From NCBI RefSeq assembly GCF_030546805.1, contig NZ_JAUOPC010000004.1:372001-436000 (forward strand): a stretch of DNA of 64,000 bases. The letters are read 5' to 3'. Each line of letters begins with the position of its first letter. Position 1 is the first letter of the stretch. Shown here piece by piece: positions 1-10,179 of this stretch. The DNA comes from Cyclobacterium sp. 1_MG-2023 (GTDB lineage Bacteria; Bacteroidota; Bacteroidia; Cytophagales; Cyclobacteriaceae). The position numbers were made by a program, and so were the translations under genes. The notes under the pieces were generated by a model. The model saw nothing but the letters and a program-made list of their open reading frames with translations. It had not been told where the DNA came from and did no database searches.

Positions 1-1782
1 AAATTCAATGAGTTTACGTACCTCTTCATCTATGGTCTGAGCTGTATTATCAGAGTAAGGTTTGTCAAATTTGTATTCACCACCTTTACTATCATAGAAA
101 GAAACATTTCCAATTTTATCATTCATCCCATATACAGAGACTATAGAATAGGCCATTTTGGTGATCCTTTCAAGGTCACTTAATGCACCTGTAGAGATTT
201 TGCCAAAAATGATTTCTTCAGCAGCTCTTCCTCCCAAAGCCATACACATCTCGTCTATAAGCTGTTCGGTTTGGTAAAGGAATTGCTCTTTCGGAAGGTA
301 TTGAGCATAGCCCAAAGCAGCAATTCCTCTAGGAACAATACTTACTTTCACCAATGGATCTGCATGTTCTAAGAACCATCCTGCAACAGCATGTCCGGCT
401 TCATGGTAGGCAACGATCTTTTTCTCCTCAGGAGAGATGATTTTATTCTTTTTCTCTAAACCACCAATTACACGGTCTACTGCATCTTGGAAATCTTGCA
501 TATCCACCGCATTTTTGTTTCTTCTCGCCGCTATTAAAGCTGCTTCGTTACAAACATTGGCAATTTCTGCACCGGCGAATCCCGGAGTTTGGGCAGCTAA
601 TTTTTTCGGCTCTATATCATCTGCGGTTTTGATTGGTTCTAAGTGTACCTTAAAGATGGCTTCTCTACCAACAATATCGGGCTTATCTATGCTTATCTGG
701 CGATCAAAACGACCTGCTCTAAGCAATGCGCTATCGAGTACATCCGGACGGTTGGTTGCCGCAAGGACAATAACCCCTGAATCAGTGCCAAATCCATCCA
801 TTTCTACCAATAGGGAGTTAAGGGTGTTTTCCCTCTCGTCATTGGATCCGGGCATTTGACCCTTTCCTCTGGACCTACCGATGGCGTCAATTTCATCAAT
901 AAATATGATACAAGGCGCTTTCTCCTTAGCTTGCTTAAAAAGGTCCCGTACCCTTGCAGCACCTACCCCTACAAACATCTCCACGAAGTCGGATCCGGAA
1001 AGTGTAAAGAAAGGAACTCCTGCTTCTCCGGCCACCGCTTTGGCGAGTAAAGTTTTACCTGTACCGGGAGGGCCTATAAGCAAAGCACCTTTTGGTATTT
1101 TACCACCAAGTTTGGTGAATTTGGCCGGTGTTTTAAGAAATTCTACGATTTCTTCTACTTCTTCTTTTGCTTCATCCAAACCTGCCACATTGTCAAAAGT
1201 GATTTTAACCTTGTTTTCAGCATCAAACAATTGGGCTTTGGACTTACCTACATTAAAGATTTGTCCTCCGGGTCCACTTGGGCCGGACATCCTTCGCATC
1301 ATCATCCAGAAAAGGAAGAAAATTAAAATCAGGAAGCCGAAACTTGAAATCCAGTTGCCCCAACTCTCTTCCTCCTTGGCTGAATAGCCGATTCTTTGCT
1401 CTTCAGGTAGTTTTTCTTCCAGTTGAGAATAATTTTCAATAAAATTATCAACGGAAGCTATTTTAATTTTATAATGTGGTCCTGTAGGATTTGAAAACCT
1501 GTTCTGACTCTCCAATTCATCTTTATATCTTTGGTTTTCGAGTGCCTCCTCTTTTAAGGTGACTTCCACATAGTTTTGATTAAATATGACCGTTACTTTC
1601 TTAACGTCATTGCTTAAAACCATGTCCTCAAAACGCTTCATTGTAATTTCAACAGTGGCTGTGTTTTGATTAAACCAGGTAACACCGATAAGGACGATGA
1701 CCGCAGTTATGATCAACCAAAGTTGAAAATTTGGTTTTTGGGGAGGTTTTGGAACAAATTTTTTAGATTTATTATTACTCAT
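1..1782 (-). CDS. ftsH: ATP-dependent zinc metalloprotease FtsH (C-terminus cut by window edge)
   Basis: Membrane-anchored AAA+ protease that degrades damaged membrane proteins and short-lived regulators. Visible: 594 residues from the ATG at 1782, with a Lys/Pro-rich cytoplasmic start, a first membrane segment at about residues 20-40, a periplasmic region, and a second membrane segment at about 130-150 (ending in FWMMMRRM). The AAA domain follows, with Walker A GPPGTGKT at 237-244, Walker B IIFIDEID, the second region of homology ([18 protein letters not shown]) and the zinc-protease motif HEAGH at 460-464. The reading frame is open through base 1, so the last part of the protease domain and the C-terminal tail lie outside. 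It follows rsfS by 68 bp on the same strand, probably as one operon. Confidence 0.97.
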   Translation of the reverse strand, partial: MSNNKSKKFVPKPPQKPNFQLWLIITAVIVLIGVTWFNQNTATVEITMKRFEDMVLSNDVKKVTVIFNQNYVEVTLKEEALENQRYKDELESQNRFSNPTGPHYKIKIASVDNFIENYSQLEEKLPEEQRIGYSAKEEESWGNWISSFGFLILIFFLFWMMMRRMSGPSGPGGQIFNVGKSKAQLFDAENKVKITFDNVAGLDEAKEEVEEIVEFLKTPAKFTKLGGKIPKGALLIGPPGTGKTLLAKAVAGEAGVPFFTLSGSDFVEMFVGVGAARVRDLFKQAKEKAPCIIFIDEIDAIGRSRGKGQMPGSNDERENTLNSLLVEMDGFGTDSGVIVLAATNRPDVLDSALLRAGRFDRQISIDKPDIVGREAIFKVHLEPIKTADDIEPKKLAAQTPGFAGAEIANVCNEAALIAARRNKNAVDMQDFQDAVDRVIGGLEKKNKIISPEEKKIVAYHEAGHAVAGWFLEHADPLVKVSIVPRGIAALGYAQYLPKEQFLYQTEQLIDEMCMALGGRAAEEIIFGKISTGALSDLERITKMAYSIVSVYGMNDKIGNVSFYDSKGGEYKFDKPYSDNTAQTIDEEVRKLIEF

Positions 1783-1850
1783 GTCGGTATTTTATAATGC
1801 TTGAATTTTTTTAAAACGAATTAGACAAAAGAAAGTTTTTATCCATGGTA

Positions 1851-2204
1851 CTATTGGGGATTAATTTTGGTGATCTTTGCATCTCCCCAAAGTTCTTCCA
1901 ACTGGTAAAACTCTCGCGTATCTTTTAAGAAAATATGAACGACAACATTTGCATAGTCCAGTAAGACCCATTGACGTGTGTTTTTTCCTTCACTCATCCA
2001 AGGTCTTTCTTTATTCGTTTTATAAACTTCTTCTTCGATTGCGTTGGAAATACCATCTACCTGTGTGTCGGATGTGGCTGAACAAATCACAAAAAAATCA
2101 GTCATCGTGCTAAAGATATCTCTCAAGTCCATCAAAACGATGTTAGAAGCTTTTTTATCTTCCATTCCTTTTACAATAACTTTGCACAGCTCTTCTGCCG
2201 TCAT
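1851..2204 (-). CDS. rsfS: ribosome silencing factor RsfS
   Basis: 117 residues, normal length for the RsfS/Iojap family. The family binds ribosomal protein L14 (uL14) and blocks 50S-30S joining when nutrients are short. Family features visible are the DMTDFFVICSA-like strand (TMTDFFVICSATSDTQVDGI), the EGxxxxxWVLLDYANVVVHIF segment and the terminal FYxLEELWGDA. The gene is upstream of ftsH on the same strand and divergent from birA. Confidence 0.96.
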   Translation of the reverse strand: MTAEELCKVIVKGMEDKKASNIVLMDLRDIFSTMTDFFVICSATSDTQVDGISNAIEEEVYKTNKERPWMSEGKNTRQWVLLDYANVVVHIFLKDTREFYQLEELWGDAKITKINPQ

Positions 2205-2305
2205 ATATTTATTTATCGTGTAATTTAAATTTATTTACTTTGTTATCCATAACTTGAGATGAAACATTAAATATCCTGATTATGGGGTGAAATAACTAAT
2301 AATAG

Positions 2306-3067
2306 ATGCATAAAATCCTTGCCAATACTGTTTTTTTAGGAAAAGAAATTATAAACCTGACAGACTGTCACTCTACGAACGAAGTAGCGCTTTCTATGGT
2401 TCGATCAGGACTTATCAATGAGGGGGCTGTTCTCATTGCACATAATCAAAGTAGGGGCAAAGGGCAAAGAGGTAGCCAATGGGAGTCGTTACCAGGACTT
2501 AACCTGACATTCTCCTTGGTTTTATTTCCTTCCTTTTTATCCATCAATGATCAATTTATCTTGAATATGGCCATTGCTATTGGGGTTAAGCAAGGCCTCA
2601 ATCGCTACGTGAATGACATAGCGGTGAAATGGCCGAATGATTTTTATTACAAGGGGAAAAAGCTGGGAGGAATGTTGCTTGAAAATCGTTTAAAAGGTCA
2701 ATATTTGGATCACTCCATCATTGGCCTGGGCATCAATGTCAATCAGACAGATTTTAAGACTAAAGGAGCCATATCATTAAAAGATATTTTAGGAAAGGAG
2801 TTGGATTTGAATGAAGTCTTGAGTGAAATTTTAAAACATATTGAAATATGGTACCTTCATTTGAAAACTGAATCATTTAAATCCATCAAAGAAACTTATC
2901 AAAACACGCTTTATTTGTTTGATAAGTGGGCTACCTATGATGATGGAGAGATTTTTTCTGGTAAAATAACCGGGGTAGGGAATTTTGGCCATCTGGAAAT
3001 GCGTAAACAAAATGGAGAACATATTCGTTATGAGCTAAAACAAATTAGACTAATTAGAAATGACTAA
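2306..3067 (+). CDS. birA: biotin--[acetyl-CoA-carboxylase] ligase, monofunctional
   Basis: Attaches biotin, through biotinyl-AMP, to the carboxyl-carrier lysine of biotin-dependent carboxylases. The 253 residues contain the biotinyl-AMP loop SRGKGQRG at 49-56, KWPND at 108-112 and KKLGGMLLE at 118-126, followed by a short C-terminal SH3-like region. There is no N-terminal winged helix, so it is a pure ligase rather than the E. coli-type repressor/ligase. It is divergent from rsfS, with about 100 bp between the start codons, and is followed by ahcY 66 bp downstream. Confidence 0.94.
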   Translation: MHKILANTVFLGKEIINLTDCHSTNEVALSMVRSGLINEGAVLIAHNQSRGKGQRGSQWESLPGLNLTFSLVLFPSFLSINDQFILNMAIAIGVKQGLNRYVNDIAVKWPNDFYYKGKKLGGMLLENRLKGQYLDHSIIGLGINVNQTDFKTKGAISLKDILGKELDLNEVLSEILKHIEIWYLHLKTESFKSIKETYQNTLYLFDKWATYDDGEIFSGKITGVGNFGHLEMRKQNGEHIRYELKQIRLIRND

Positions 3068-3091
3068 TTTTCATTTGTGTTTACTAATACC

Positions 3092-3099
3092 TAAATTTG
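3092..3099 (+). promoter_or_regulatory. Bacteroidetes-type -7 box for ahcY
   Basis: TAAATTTG matches the Bacteroidetes primary-sigma -7 consensus TAnnTTTG exactly and lies 34 bp before the ahcY start codon. A TTTG at 3074-3077 is too close (14 bp) to be an ideal -33 element, so promoter assignment is tentative. Confidence 0.45.
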
Positions 3100-3133
3100 A
3101 CAAAATTTTCCTAGAAACTATATAATTTCAAAT

Positions 3134-4453
3134 ATGTCAGCAACGAAATCACAGGAATACGTTCAATACAAAGTAAAGGATATTTCTCTTGCCGAATACG
3201 GTCGAAAAGAAATAAGACTTGCTGAAAGTGAAATGCCCGGATTAATGTCCCTTAGAGAAGAGTTTGGGAAATCCCAGCCTTTGAAAGGTGCAAGAATTGC
3301 GGGTTGTCTTCACATGACAATTCAAACTGCAGTATTGATCGAAACTTTGGTCGCTTTAGGGGCTGAGGTTACCTGGTCTTCTTGTAATATTTTTTCTACT
3401 CAGGATCATGCGGCAGCAGCAGTGGCGGCAGCAGGTGTGAGTGTATATGCATGGAAAGGACTTTCCGAAAAAGACTTTGATTGGTGCATTGAGCAAACCT
3501 TATTCTTCGGTGAAGAGAAAAAGCCTTTGAATATGATTTTGGATGATGGTGGAGACCTGACCAATATGGTATTGGACAAATACCCTGAATTGGTAGCCAA
3601 TATCAAAGGACTTTCTGAAGAAACCACGACAGGAGTACATAGGCTTTATGAAAGGATGAAAAATGGTACCTTGCCAATTCCTGCGATTAATGTAAATGAC
3701 TCTGTTACCAAGTCTAAGTTTGATAATAAGTACGGTTGTAAGGAGTCTTTGGTGGATGCCATTAGGCGTGCAACAGATGTTATGATGGCCGGAAAAGTAG
3801 CCGCTGTAGCAGGATATGGTGATGTTGGAAAAGGGTCTGCAGCCTCTCTTCGTGGAGCCGGTGCAAGAGTCATCGTTTCTGAAGTGGATCCAATTTGTGC
3901 TTTGCAGGCGGCAATGGACGGTTTCGAAGTTAAGAAAATGATTGACGCAGTTAAAGAAGCAGATATCGTGGTTACAGCTACCGGAAATAAAGACATTATT
4001 ACTGAAGCACACTTCAGGGCCCTTAAAGACAAAGCCATCGTTTGTAATATTGGCCATTTCGACAATGAAATTGATATGGCATGGTTGAATGAGACTTATG
4101 GCAATACCAAAGACGAAATCAAACCTCAGGTAGATCTATACAATGTAGATGGTAACGACATCATCGTTTTGGCTGAAGGAAGACTAGTGAATTTGGGCTG
4201 TGCTACAGGTCACCCTTCTTTTGTGATGTCCAATTCATTTGCTAATCAAACTTTGGCACAACTAGAATTGTGGAACAATACCGACCAATACAAGCCGGGA
4301 GTTTATATGTTACCTAAACATTTGGATGAAAAGGTAGCTGAATTGCACCTTAAGAAATTAGGCGTTGAATTGGATCAATTGTCAGAAGACCAAGCAGAAT
4401 ATATTGGAGTGGCTCCTCAGGGACCATTTAAGCCTGATTACTACAGGTATTAA
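3134..4453 (+). CDS. ahcY: adenosylhomocysteinase (SAH hydrolase)
   Basis: NAD-dependent, reversible hydrolysis of S-adenosylhomocysteine to adenosine and homocysteine, which removes the inhibitory product of methyltransferases. The 439 residues are a full-length SAH hydrolase: N-terminal substrate domain with [16 protein letters not shown] at 57-72, catalytic Lys/Asp segment [12 protein letters not shown] at 190-201, NAD-binding GYGDVGKG at 227-234, and the C-terminal [11 protein letters not shown] tail that reaches into the neighbouring subunit. A strong terminator follows directly, so it ends its transcription unit. Confidence 0.98.
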   Translation: MSATKSQEYVQYKVKDISLAEYGRKEIRLAESEMPGLMSLREEFGKSQPLKGARIAGCLHMTIQTAVLIETLVALGAEVTWSSCNIFSTQDHAAAAVAAAGVSVYAWKGLSEKDFDWCIEQTLFFGEEKKPLNMILDDGGDLTNMVLDKYPELVANIKGLSEETTTGVHRLYERMKNGTLPIPAINVNDSVTKSKFDNKYGCKESLVDAIRRATDVMMAGKVAAVAGYGDVGKGSAASLRGAGARVIVSEVDPICALQAAMDGFEVKKMIDAVKEADIVVTATGNKDIITEAHFRALKDKAIVCNIGHFDNEIDMAWLNETYGNTKDEIKPQVDLYNVDGNDIIVLAEGRLVNLGCATGHPSFVMSNSFANQTLAQLELWNNTDQYKPGVYMLPKHLDEKVAELHLKKLGVELDQLSEDQAEYIGVAPQGPFKPDYYRY

Positions 4454-4479
4454 TAGATCCTATTTTCTCATTAAGAAAG

Positions 4480-4511
4480 CCTCAACCATTGTATTATGGT
4501 TGAGGTTTTTT
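4480..4511 (+). terminator. Rho-independent terminator after ahcY
   Basis: Perfect 10-bp stem (4480-4489 with 4496-4505, CCTCAACCAT arm) with a 6-nt loop, followed by TTTTTTGTTTT. It starts 27 bp after the ahcY stop codon. Confidence 0.9.
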
Positions 4512-4583
4512 GTTTTAATGATTACGAGAGCTTTGAAGAATGTAGGGAAGCTTTAAGTAGCTAGTACTAAAATAAGATAGCAT

Positions 4584-4606
4584 GCTTTACCTGCTTAAGG
4601 TAAAGC
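4584..4606. other. hairpin in the ahcY-doxX intergenic region
   Basis: Perfect 9-bp stem (GCTTTACCT with AGGTAAAGC) around a 5-nt loop. The following bases are T-rich (ATTATTATTTTTAG), so it may be a second weak terminator. The rest of 4512-4842 shows no gene; a near-consensus -7 box (AAACTTTG, 4799-4806) precedes the DoxX gene. Confidence 0.35.
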
Positions 4607-4842
4607 CATTATTATTTTTAGATGCTTTCTGCCAATATTTATTTATTCTCCTTAAGAATTACTTAATATTAGATGAGAAAAGTTTGGTGCTGTATTTTAG
4701 CCAACTATTTTTAGCCGGGTTCGTGAAAAAAGTAGCATTATAAGTCTTTCTTTAAAGCGAATTAAAAAAAACACAACCTAAGGGACTGATTAGAAGTAAA
4801 ACTTTGTTAATTAGACTTCTTAAATTTAATAATACAGGTAAT

Positions 4843-5232
4843 ATGAAATCAGTATCTTATTTGATGGTAAGGTTAGGGATTGGCATTAGCATGCTGGGCC
4901 ATGGCTTGGTAAGGATTCCAAAACTTAAGACTTTTAGCGAAGGGATGATCAATAATTTTCAGGACTCCTTACTTCCTGAGTTTTTACTTATCCCTTTTAG
5001 TTTTGCGCTTCCTTTTATAGAGTTTTTACTGGGAGTACTTCTAATTATCGGTTGGCAAACTAAACGGGCAGCCATAGGAGGGGGATGTATAATGCTGGCT
5101 TTAATTGCAGGTACATCATTGATTGAAAACTGGTCGGCTTTGCCTTCTCAGATGATTCATTTATTGTTTTTTGTATTGGTTTATGAATTTAATGAAGCCA
5201 ATACTTTTGCATTGGATAGGACAAAGGAATAA
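4843..5232 (+). CDS. DoxX family membrane protein
   Basis: 129 residues from the ATG at 4843, chosen over an upstream in-frame TTG at 4804 because the DoxX fold begins at MKSVSYLMVRLG. It has four hydrophobic segments and the family's early GxxMLGHGLVRIPK motif with conserved Gly/His. DoxX-family proteins are small quinone- or thiol-linked membrane proteins of mostly unknown biochemical role. The next gene, a Crp/Fnr regulator, starts 10 bp after its stop codon, so the two are almost certainly co-transcribed and probably share a redox or respiratory role (inference). Confidence 0.85.
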   Translation: MKSVSYLMVRLGIGISMLGHGLVRIPKLKTFSEGMINNFQDSLLPEFLLIPFSFALPFIEFLLGVLLIIGWQTKRAAIGGGCIMLALIAGTSLIENWSALPSQMIHLLFFVLVYEFNEANTFALDRTKE

Positions 5233-5242
5233 GTAAAGAGAA

Positions 5243-5908
5243 ATGATTACAAAAGAAAACTTAAACAGTTACTTGACATTTTTTTCTGATTCTAAACTTT
5301 TAGCCGCTTTAGGCAATGAAGGGAGAATTTTAGAAGTAAAAAGCGGGGATGCGATAATCGAACCCGGTCAATTCATCAAGATGGTTCCAATTTTATTAAG
5401 TGGAAGCATTAAGGTTTTGCGCTTGGATGAAGAGGGCAGGGAGCTATTATTGTACTATATAGATCCGGGAGAAACCTGTGCTTTATCCTTAACTTGTTGC
5501 TCATCTTACAGGCCTAGTGAAATTAGGGCGGTGGCAGAGGAGGATTGTGTGATTCTCAGTGTGCCTGTGGATAAGCACGAAAAATGGACAGAAGAGTTCA
5601 AGCAATGGAAGAATTACGTAACTGATTCTTATCGAATAAAATTTCAGGAATTGTTAAAAACCCTTGATGCAGTTGCTTTCAAACGCATGGATGAAAGGTT
5701 GATGCGGTATTTGGTTACAAAAATGAAGCAATTGAAAACCAACGAACTTTCGACAACCCATCAGGAGATAGCCAATGAATTGGGGACATCAAGAGAGGTG
5801 GTTTCAAGATTGCTTAAACAGCTAGAGAAAAAGAAATGGATTGAATTGGGCAGGAATGTCATTTATATAAGGGATGATTTTGAGGAATTGATTACTCATA
5901 TGAATTGA
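5243..5908 (+). CDS. Crp/Fnr family transcriptional regulator
   Basis: 221 residues: cyclic-nucleotide-binding-like beta barrel (about 20-120), dimerisation helix (about 120-150) and a Crp-type winged helix with HTH at about 171-192. The recognition helix reads SREVVSR, keeping the ExxSR arrangement that in FNR/CRP proteins contacts TTGA/TGTGA half-sites. Cys79, Cys85, Cys86 and Cys102 cluster near the end of the sensor barrel (CALSLTCC), which could support thiol or metal sensing, but the N-terminal FNR iron-sulfur cysteine pattern is absent. Co-transcribed with the upstream DoxX gene. A 12-bp palindrome (AATTGATCAATT, 5903-5914) overlaps its stop codon. The specific ligand is unknown. Confidence 0.9.
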   Translation: MITKENLNSYLTFFSDSKLLAALGNEGRILEVKSGDAIIEPGQFIKMVPILLSGSIKVLRLDEEGRELLLYYIDPGETCALSLTCCSSYRPSEIRAVAEEDCVILSVPVDKHEKWTEEFKQWKNYVTDSYRIKFQELLKTLDAVAFKRMDERLMRYLVTKMKQLKTNELSTTHQEIANELGTSREVVSRLLKQLEKKKWIELGRNVIYIRDDFEELITHMN

Positions 5909-6069
5909 TCAATTAAGGCGCTTTTTTTTTGAGTAAATCCTTCTGAAACGGATGCAAAGGATATTATAAATCCAACGGAAAGGCCCCGGCTATAAATGGT
6001 TGTAAATAGTCAGGAGCTATTTTGCTTTGGGTGATTTTTATTTTACTTTTTAGTCATTATCTTAGTTTT

Positions 6070-9000
6070 ATGATTCGATGGCATCTTTTGCTCTTTGCTG
6101 TATGTTCTGTTTTTTCAAATCTTTTAGCGCAAGAGTATAATTTAAGAAAGCTTCAAACAGAACAAAAGCTATCTAACGATCATGTACAGGCGATTTTTAA
6201 AGATTCTGATGGGTATATGTGGTTTGGGACCAGTAATGGGCTAAACCGATACGATGGTACCACCATAAAAACCTTTTTTGCAGATAAAAGTGATTCAAGC
6301 GCATTATATGGCAATGATATTTATGATCTTTTTGAGGGGATAGAAGGAGACCTTTGGCTAAAGAATGAGGATTCTATATTTAACGTGTACAGTAAAAACA
6401 AAGGTGTTTTTATCAGAGATTTTGGTATTATCAAAGATCGGTACAAATTAAAAAGTAAAGAGGTTAGTAAAATCTATGTGGATTCACAAAAGAGGTTTTG
6501 GTTTTTGCACCCATTCGATGGATTGACGTTGTATTTACCTGAAAAGGATGAATCAAAATTTTTAATAAGTAAACCTTCCGAATCGGCTAGTTTGAGTCAC
6601 AATAATGTTTCGGATATTCAAGAAGATTCAAACGGTAATATCTGGTTGGTTTATGACAATGGTTCAGTAGACATTCTGTCAGGAGAATCACTAAAAATTA
6701 TAGGCCATTTTGAAATAGAGGATGTGATTGGCCAAAACAAGAGGTTTAATTTTAGGATTAAGCTTGATAAGCAAGGAGATGCTTGGGTTTTCTGTCCTAA
6801 TTTTGCTTTGGGAGTTTATTATTTAAACCAAAAAACAAAGACCATAAAGGCAATCAATGAAGATTCGAAGGGTTTAAAATTGAACAATTCATTGGTGAAG
6901 ACAGTAATGCCCCGTTCCAATGGTGAGGTATGGATAGGGACAGACCATGGGGGAATTAATATAATAAATGCAGATAAAAGTAAAGTACGCTACCTGTTAA
7001 ATCAGCCTGATAATCCCTACTCCCTATCCCATAATGCGGTCTATGCATTGTTTGAAGATGATCAGGGCATCGTATGGATAGGCACCCACAAAAATGGTGT
7101 AGAGTTATTTCATCCGGATTTTAGCAGATTTGGACTGGTAAAAAGAGAAATAGATCTTAGTCAGCCTTATCCAATGAACGATGTCAACGCCTTTGAAGAA
7201 GATGCCGAAGGAAACATTTTTATCGGAACCAATGGGGGAGGTCTATGGCAATATACGCCCGAAAATGGTGCAATTACAGATGTTGTAACACTGGGAGAAA
7301 CCTTGCTCCCTATAGATTTGGTGGTCGTGGACTTATTGACAGATAGTGAGGGAGTGCTATGGATAGGTACTTATCAGAATGGTTTGTATGCTTATAACGG
7401 TGACTCCTTGATACATTTTGATCCGGGAATGGAGAGAAATGCCGGAACATTGAAAGACAATAATGTTTGGAATATCTATGAAGACAGTAAAAATCGATTG
7501 TGGATAGGTACACTTAGAGAGGGGCTTTTTTTATACCAGAAAGAAGAAAAAATTTTTGTGCAGTTTACTGAAGCCGGGGATGGGCTGGCGCTGAAAAATC
7601 TCTACATCACCGGAATAACAGAAGATAAGCATGGAAATATTTGGTCTGCGGGGATCAAAGGAATTGATGTCTTTAACCCTGAAACCGGCTATTATCGATA
7701 TTTTCCGGGAGGTATAGGAGATGAATCAGGATTAAGTAGCAATGAAGTATCAGACCTTATCAAAGATAATTCCGGAATGATTTGGGTCAGTACCCACAAA
7801 GGTCTTTGCTATTTCGATGAGCAGACATCTCAATTTGTCGTTTTTGACCAATCGGATGGATTAAAAAATGAATTCTTGGTCAGCTTGGTGGCGGATTTTC
7901 TAGGAAACTTGTGGATAAGTTCCCAAGAGGGCATCATTCATGCGATGATCGATAGGTCGGGGCCTAAACTGAAAGCTGATTTTAGGTTGTTCAATGCAAG
8001 GGATGGTCTTCAAGGAGATTATTTCAATAAAAATGCAATGTTCATTGCTGAAAAAGGAGATATATATTTTGGAGGTTCTGATGGCTTCAATTTTGTAGAT
8101 CCCTCTACTTTTTCTTTCCATGAGGATGAGCCTCAGCTGGTTTTTTCTGCCTTTTCGCTATTCAACCGGCCGATATCTGTTAATGAGGGGGTAAATGGGC
8201 GGATTTTATTGAAAGAACCTTTGGATAAATCTCGGAGCATCCAATTGAACCATGATGAGAATATTTTTTCTGTTTCATTTTCTTCAATGAATTACCTTAA
8301 TCCGGAAAAAAGTAGCTTTCAATATAAATTAGAAGGGTTTAGTAATGATTGGACCAATCTTTCCGAACCTCCATTTGAAGTAACCTTTACAAATTTGGAT
8401 CCAGGAAAGTACCAATTATTGGTAAAAGCTTCCAGCATAGATGGTATTCCGGGTTCAGAGGCAGCATCCTTAGATATTGAGGTTTTGGCTCCTTTCTGGA
8501 AAACCGGTGTAGCCTATCTTATTTATTCAATATCATTTGTTCTATTAATGGTTGTCTTGTGGCGGTGGTTTGTTAACAAAGAAAGGCTAAGGCTTAGAAG
8601 ACAGGGTGAAATCAAAGAGATCCAAAGGCGGGCAGAATTAGATCAAATGAAAAGTAAGTTTTTCACCAATGTAAGCCACGAGTTTAGAACCCCGCTTACC
8701 TTGATTTTGGCTCCTATAGATAAATTAAGAGAGGAGTATGGTGAAAGTCCTACCAATTTTCATCTGAAAACAATTCAGCAAAATGCCCATAAATTATTGA
8801 CGCTTGTTAACCAATTAATGGATCTAAGAAATATTGAAATGCAAACCCTACAATTGGTAAAGGCAGAAGGTGATATTATTGCTTTGATTAAGGAGCAGGT
8901 GTTTGCTTTCCAAAGTCTAGCGATTAATTCCAATATTGATTTGTCTTTTAGTACTGAAATTGAAAAATTACCTTGTTCATTTGATTCAGATAAAGTTGAA

Positions 9001-10179
9001 AAAATCATCAATAACTTATTGTCCAATGCCTTTAAGTTTACCTGTGAAGGGGGGAGGATTGAGGTAGGATTAAGTTTCAAGCAGGAAGAATCCCATCAAG
9101 GAGTTTTGACAATCTTTGTAAAAGATTCGGGAATTGGCATACCCAAACATCTACAGAAAAGGGTCTTTGAGAGGTACTATACCACCAATGCCAACCAAAA
9201 TCAGGGAACAGGAATTGGTCTATCTTTGGTAGATGAATTTACCAAAATGCATGGTGGAAGTGTTGGTTTGGATAGTGAAATAGGATATGGAACAACATTT
9301 ACGGTAAAGCTTCCTCTAGAGCTAATGACAGGATTCAAACCGATGGGCGATAAACCTTTTCTTTCCGATGGGGAGGATCCGGAAGATGAAATACCGAAAG
9401 AGGTGATAGAACAAAAGCCAAGACTTCTTCTGGCGGAAGACAATGCAGATCTTCGCCAATACCTCTATGAGGTCTTAAAAGAGGATTATTTAATTGACCA
9501 AGCTGCCAATGGTGAAAAAGCTTTAAAAATAGCGCTAGATAAAATACCCGATATTATTCTTTCAGATATTATGATGCCTGAAATGGATGGCGTAACCTTG
9601 TGTAAGCATGTCAAAAATAACCTTAAAACCTCTCATATTCCTGTAGTATTATTGACCGCAAAAACTGCTGAAGAAGCCCATTTATCAGGAATGGTATCCG
9701 GATGCAACCTTTACCTAGAAAAGCCCTTTAACCTGGCGCTCCTTCGTTCAGGTTTGCAAAATCTTCTGGAGGAAAAAAATAGACTCCAACAACATTACCA
9801 GAAAGTGATTTCTGTGCAAACCAGTGAGCCGGAATTAGAGTCACTGGATGATAAATTGATACAAAAAGCCATAGCTTTGGTAGAAAAGGAAATAGAAAAC
9901 CCAGATTTTTCTGTGGAGACCCTTAGCAAAGAACTAGGCATGAGCAGAATGCATTTGTATAAAAAATGCAATGCCATAACCGGGCAAAGTCCCTTAGAAT
10001 TTATTCGATCCATTCGTATGCAAAGGGCTGCCCAACTCTTAAAATTAAACCAATTTTCGGTTTCAGAGGTGGCATATCAGGTAGGGTTTAATAATGCTAA
10101 GTATTTTTCAAAGCACTTTAAAAGTTATTTTGGTACTTTACCTTCTCAATATCAAAAACAAAACAAAAATGATGCGTAA
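6070..10179 (+). CDS. hybrid two-component system sensor/regulator (HTCS)
   Basis: 1369-residue single-protein two-component system that spans the inner membrane and senses an oligosaccharide or related ligand in the periplasm. Start taken at the ATG at 6070, which gives a clean signal peptide (MIRWHLLLFAVCSVFSNLLAQ); an in-frame TTG lies 48 bp upstream. Order: signal peptide, about 14 two-component regulator propeller repeats (recurring W-I/F-G-T/S-x-x-G-L, about 25-690), Y_Y_Y domain (about 735-805), membrane helix (about 814-835), HisKA with phospho-acceptor His870 (SHEFRTPLT), HATPase with NNLLSNAFKF and GTGIGLSLV, receiver domain with phospho-Asp1166 (ILSDIMMPEMDG), and C-terminal AraC-type HTH. 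Its end overlaps the start of the fucosidase gene, pointing to fucose-containing glycans as a likely signal (inference). No SusC/SusD genes are adjacent. Confidence 0.97.
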   Translation: MIRWHLLLFAVCSVFSNLLAQEYNLRKLQTEQKLSNDHVQAIFKDSDGYMWFGTSNGLNRYDGTTIKTFFADKSDSSALYGNDIYDLFEGIEGDLWLKNEDSIFNVYSKNKGVFIRDFGIIKDRYKLKSKEVSKIYVDSQKRFWFLHPFDGLTLYLPEKDESKFLISKPSESASLSHNNVSDIQEDSNGNIWLVYDNGSVDILSGESLKIIGHFEIEDVIGQNKRFNFRIKLDKQGDAWVFCPNFALGVYYLNQKTKTIKAINEDSKGLKLNNSLVKTVMPRSNGEVWIGTDHGGINIINADKSKVRYLLNQPDNPYSLSHNAVYALFEDDQGIVWIGTHKNGVELFHPDFSRFGLVKREIDLSQPYPMNDVNAFEEDAEGNIFIGTNGGGLWQYTPENGAITDVVTLGETLLPIDLVVVDLLTDSEGVLWIGTYQNGLYAYNGDSLIHFDPGMERNAGTLKDNNVWNIYEDSKNRLWIGTLREGLFLYQKEEKIFVQFTEAGDGLALKNLYITGITEDKHGNIWSAGIKGIDVFNPETGYYRYFPGGIGDESGLSSNEVSDLIKDNSGMIWVSTHKGLCYFDEQTSQFVVFDQSDGLKNEFLVSLVADFLGNLWISSQEGIIHAMIDRSGPKLKADFRLFNARDGLQGDYFNKNAMFIAEKGDIYFGGSDGFNFVDPSTFSFHEDEPQLVFSAFSLFNRPISVNEGVNGRILLKEPLDKSRSIQLNHDENIFSVSFSSMNYLNPEKSSFQYKLEGFSNDWTNLSEPPFEVTFTNLDPGKYQLLVKASSIDGIPGSEAASLDIEVLAPFWKTGVAYLIYSISFVLLMVVLWRWFVNKERLRLRRQGEIKEIQRRAELDQMKSKFFTNVSHEFRTPLTLILAPIDKLREEYGESPTNFHLKTIQQNAHKLLTLVNQLMDLRNIEMQTLQLVKAEGDIIALIKEQVFAFQSLAINSNIDLSFSTEIEKLPCSFDSDKVEKIINNLLSNAFKFTCEGGRIEVGLSFKQEESHQGVLTIFVKDSGIGIPKHLQKRVFERYYTTNANQNQGTGIGLSLVDEFTKMHGGSVGLDSEIGYGTTFTVKLPLELMTGFKPMGDKPFLSDGEDPEDEIPKEVIEQKPRLLLAEDNADLRQYLYEVLKEDYLIDQAANGEKALKIALDKIPDIILSDIMMPEMDGVTLCKHVKNNLKTSHIPVVLLTAKTAEEAHLSGMVSGCNLYLEKPFNLALLRSGLQNLLEEKNRLQQHYQKVISVQTSEPELESLDDKLIQKAIALVEKEIENPDFSVETLSKELGMSRMHLYKKCNAITGQSPLEFIRSIRMQRAAQLLKLNQFSVSEVAYQVGFNNAKYFSKHFKSYFGTLPSQYQKQNKNDA

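Noticed and set aside
437-1387. Plus-strand open frames opposite ftsH
   Set aside because: They are antisense to the conserved FtsH catalytic domains and have no family features.
3097-3126. Perfect sigma70-like promoter TTGACA-N18-TATAAT before ahcY
   Set aside because: Bacteroidetes primary sigma uses -7/-33 elements (TAnnTTTG), and this placement would give a nearly leaderless ahcY mRNA. The overlapping TAAATTTG is the better candidate; the sigma70-like match is probably chance in AT-rich DNA.
3500-4065. Long minus-strand open frames opposite ahcY
   Set aside because: Antisense to a strongly conserved enzyme; no signal, motif or plausible start context.
5903-5914. AATTGATCAATT palindrome as terminator or operator
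   Set aside because: It has no loop for a terminator, and as an operator it lacks the N4 spacing of Crp/Fnr sites; it overlaps a stop codon and may be chance.
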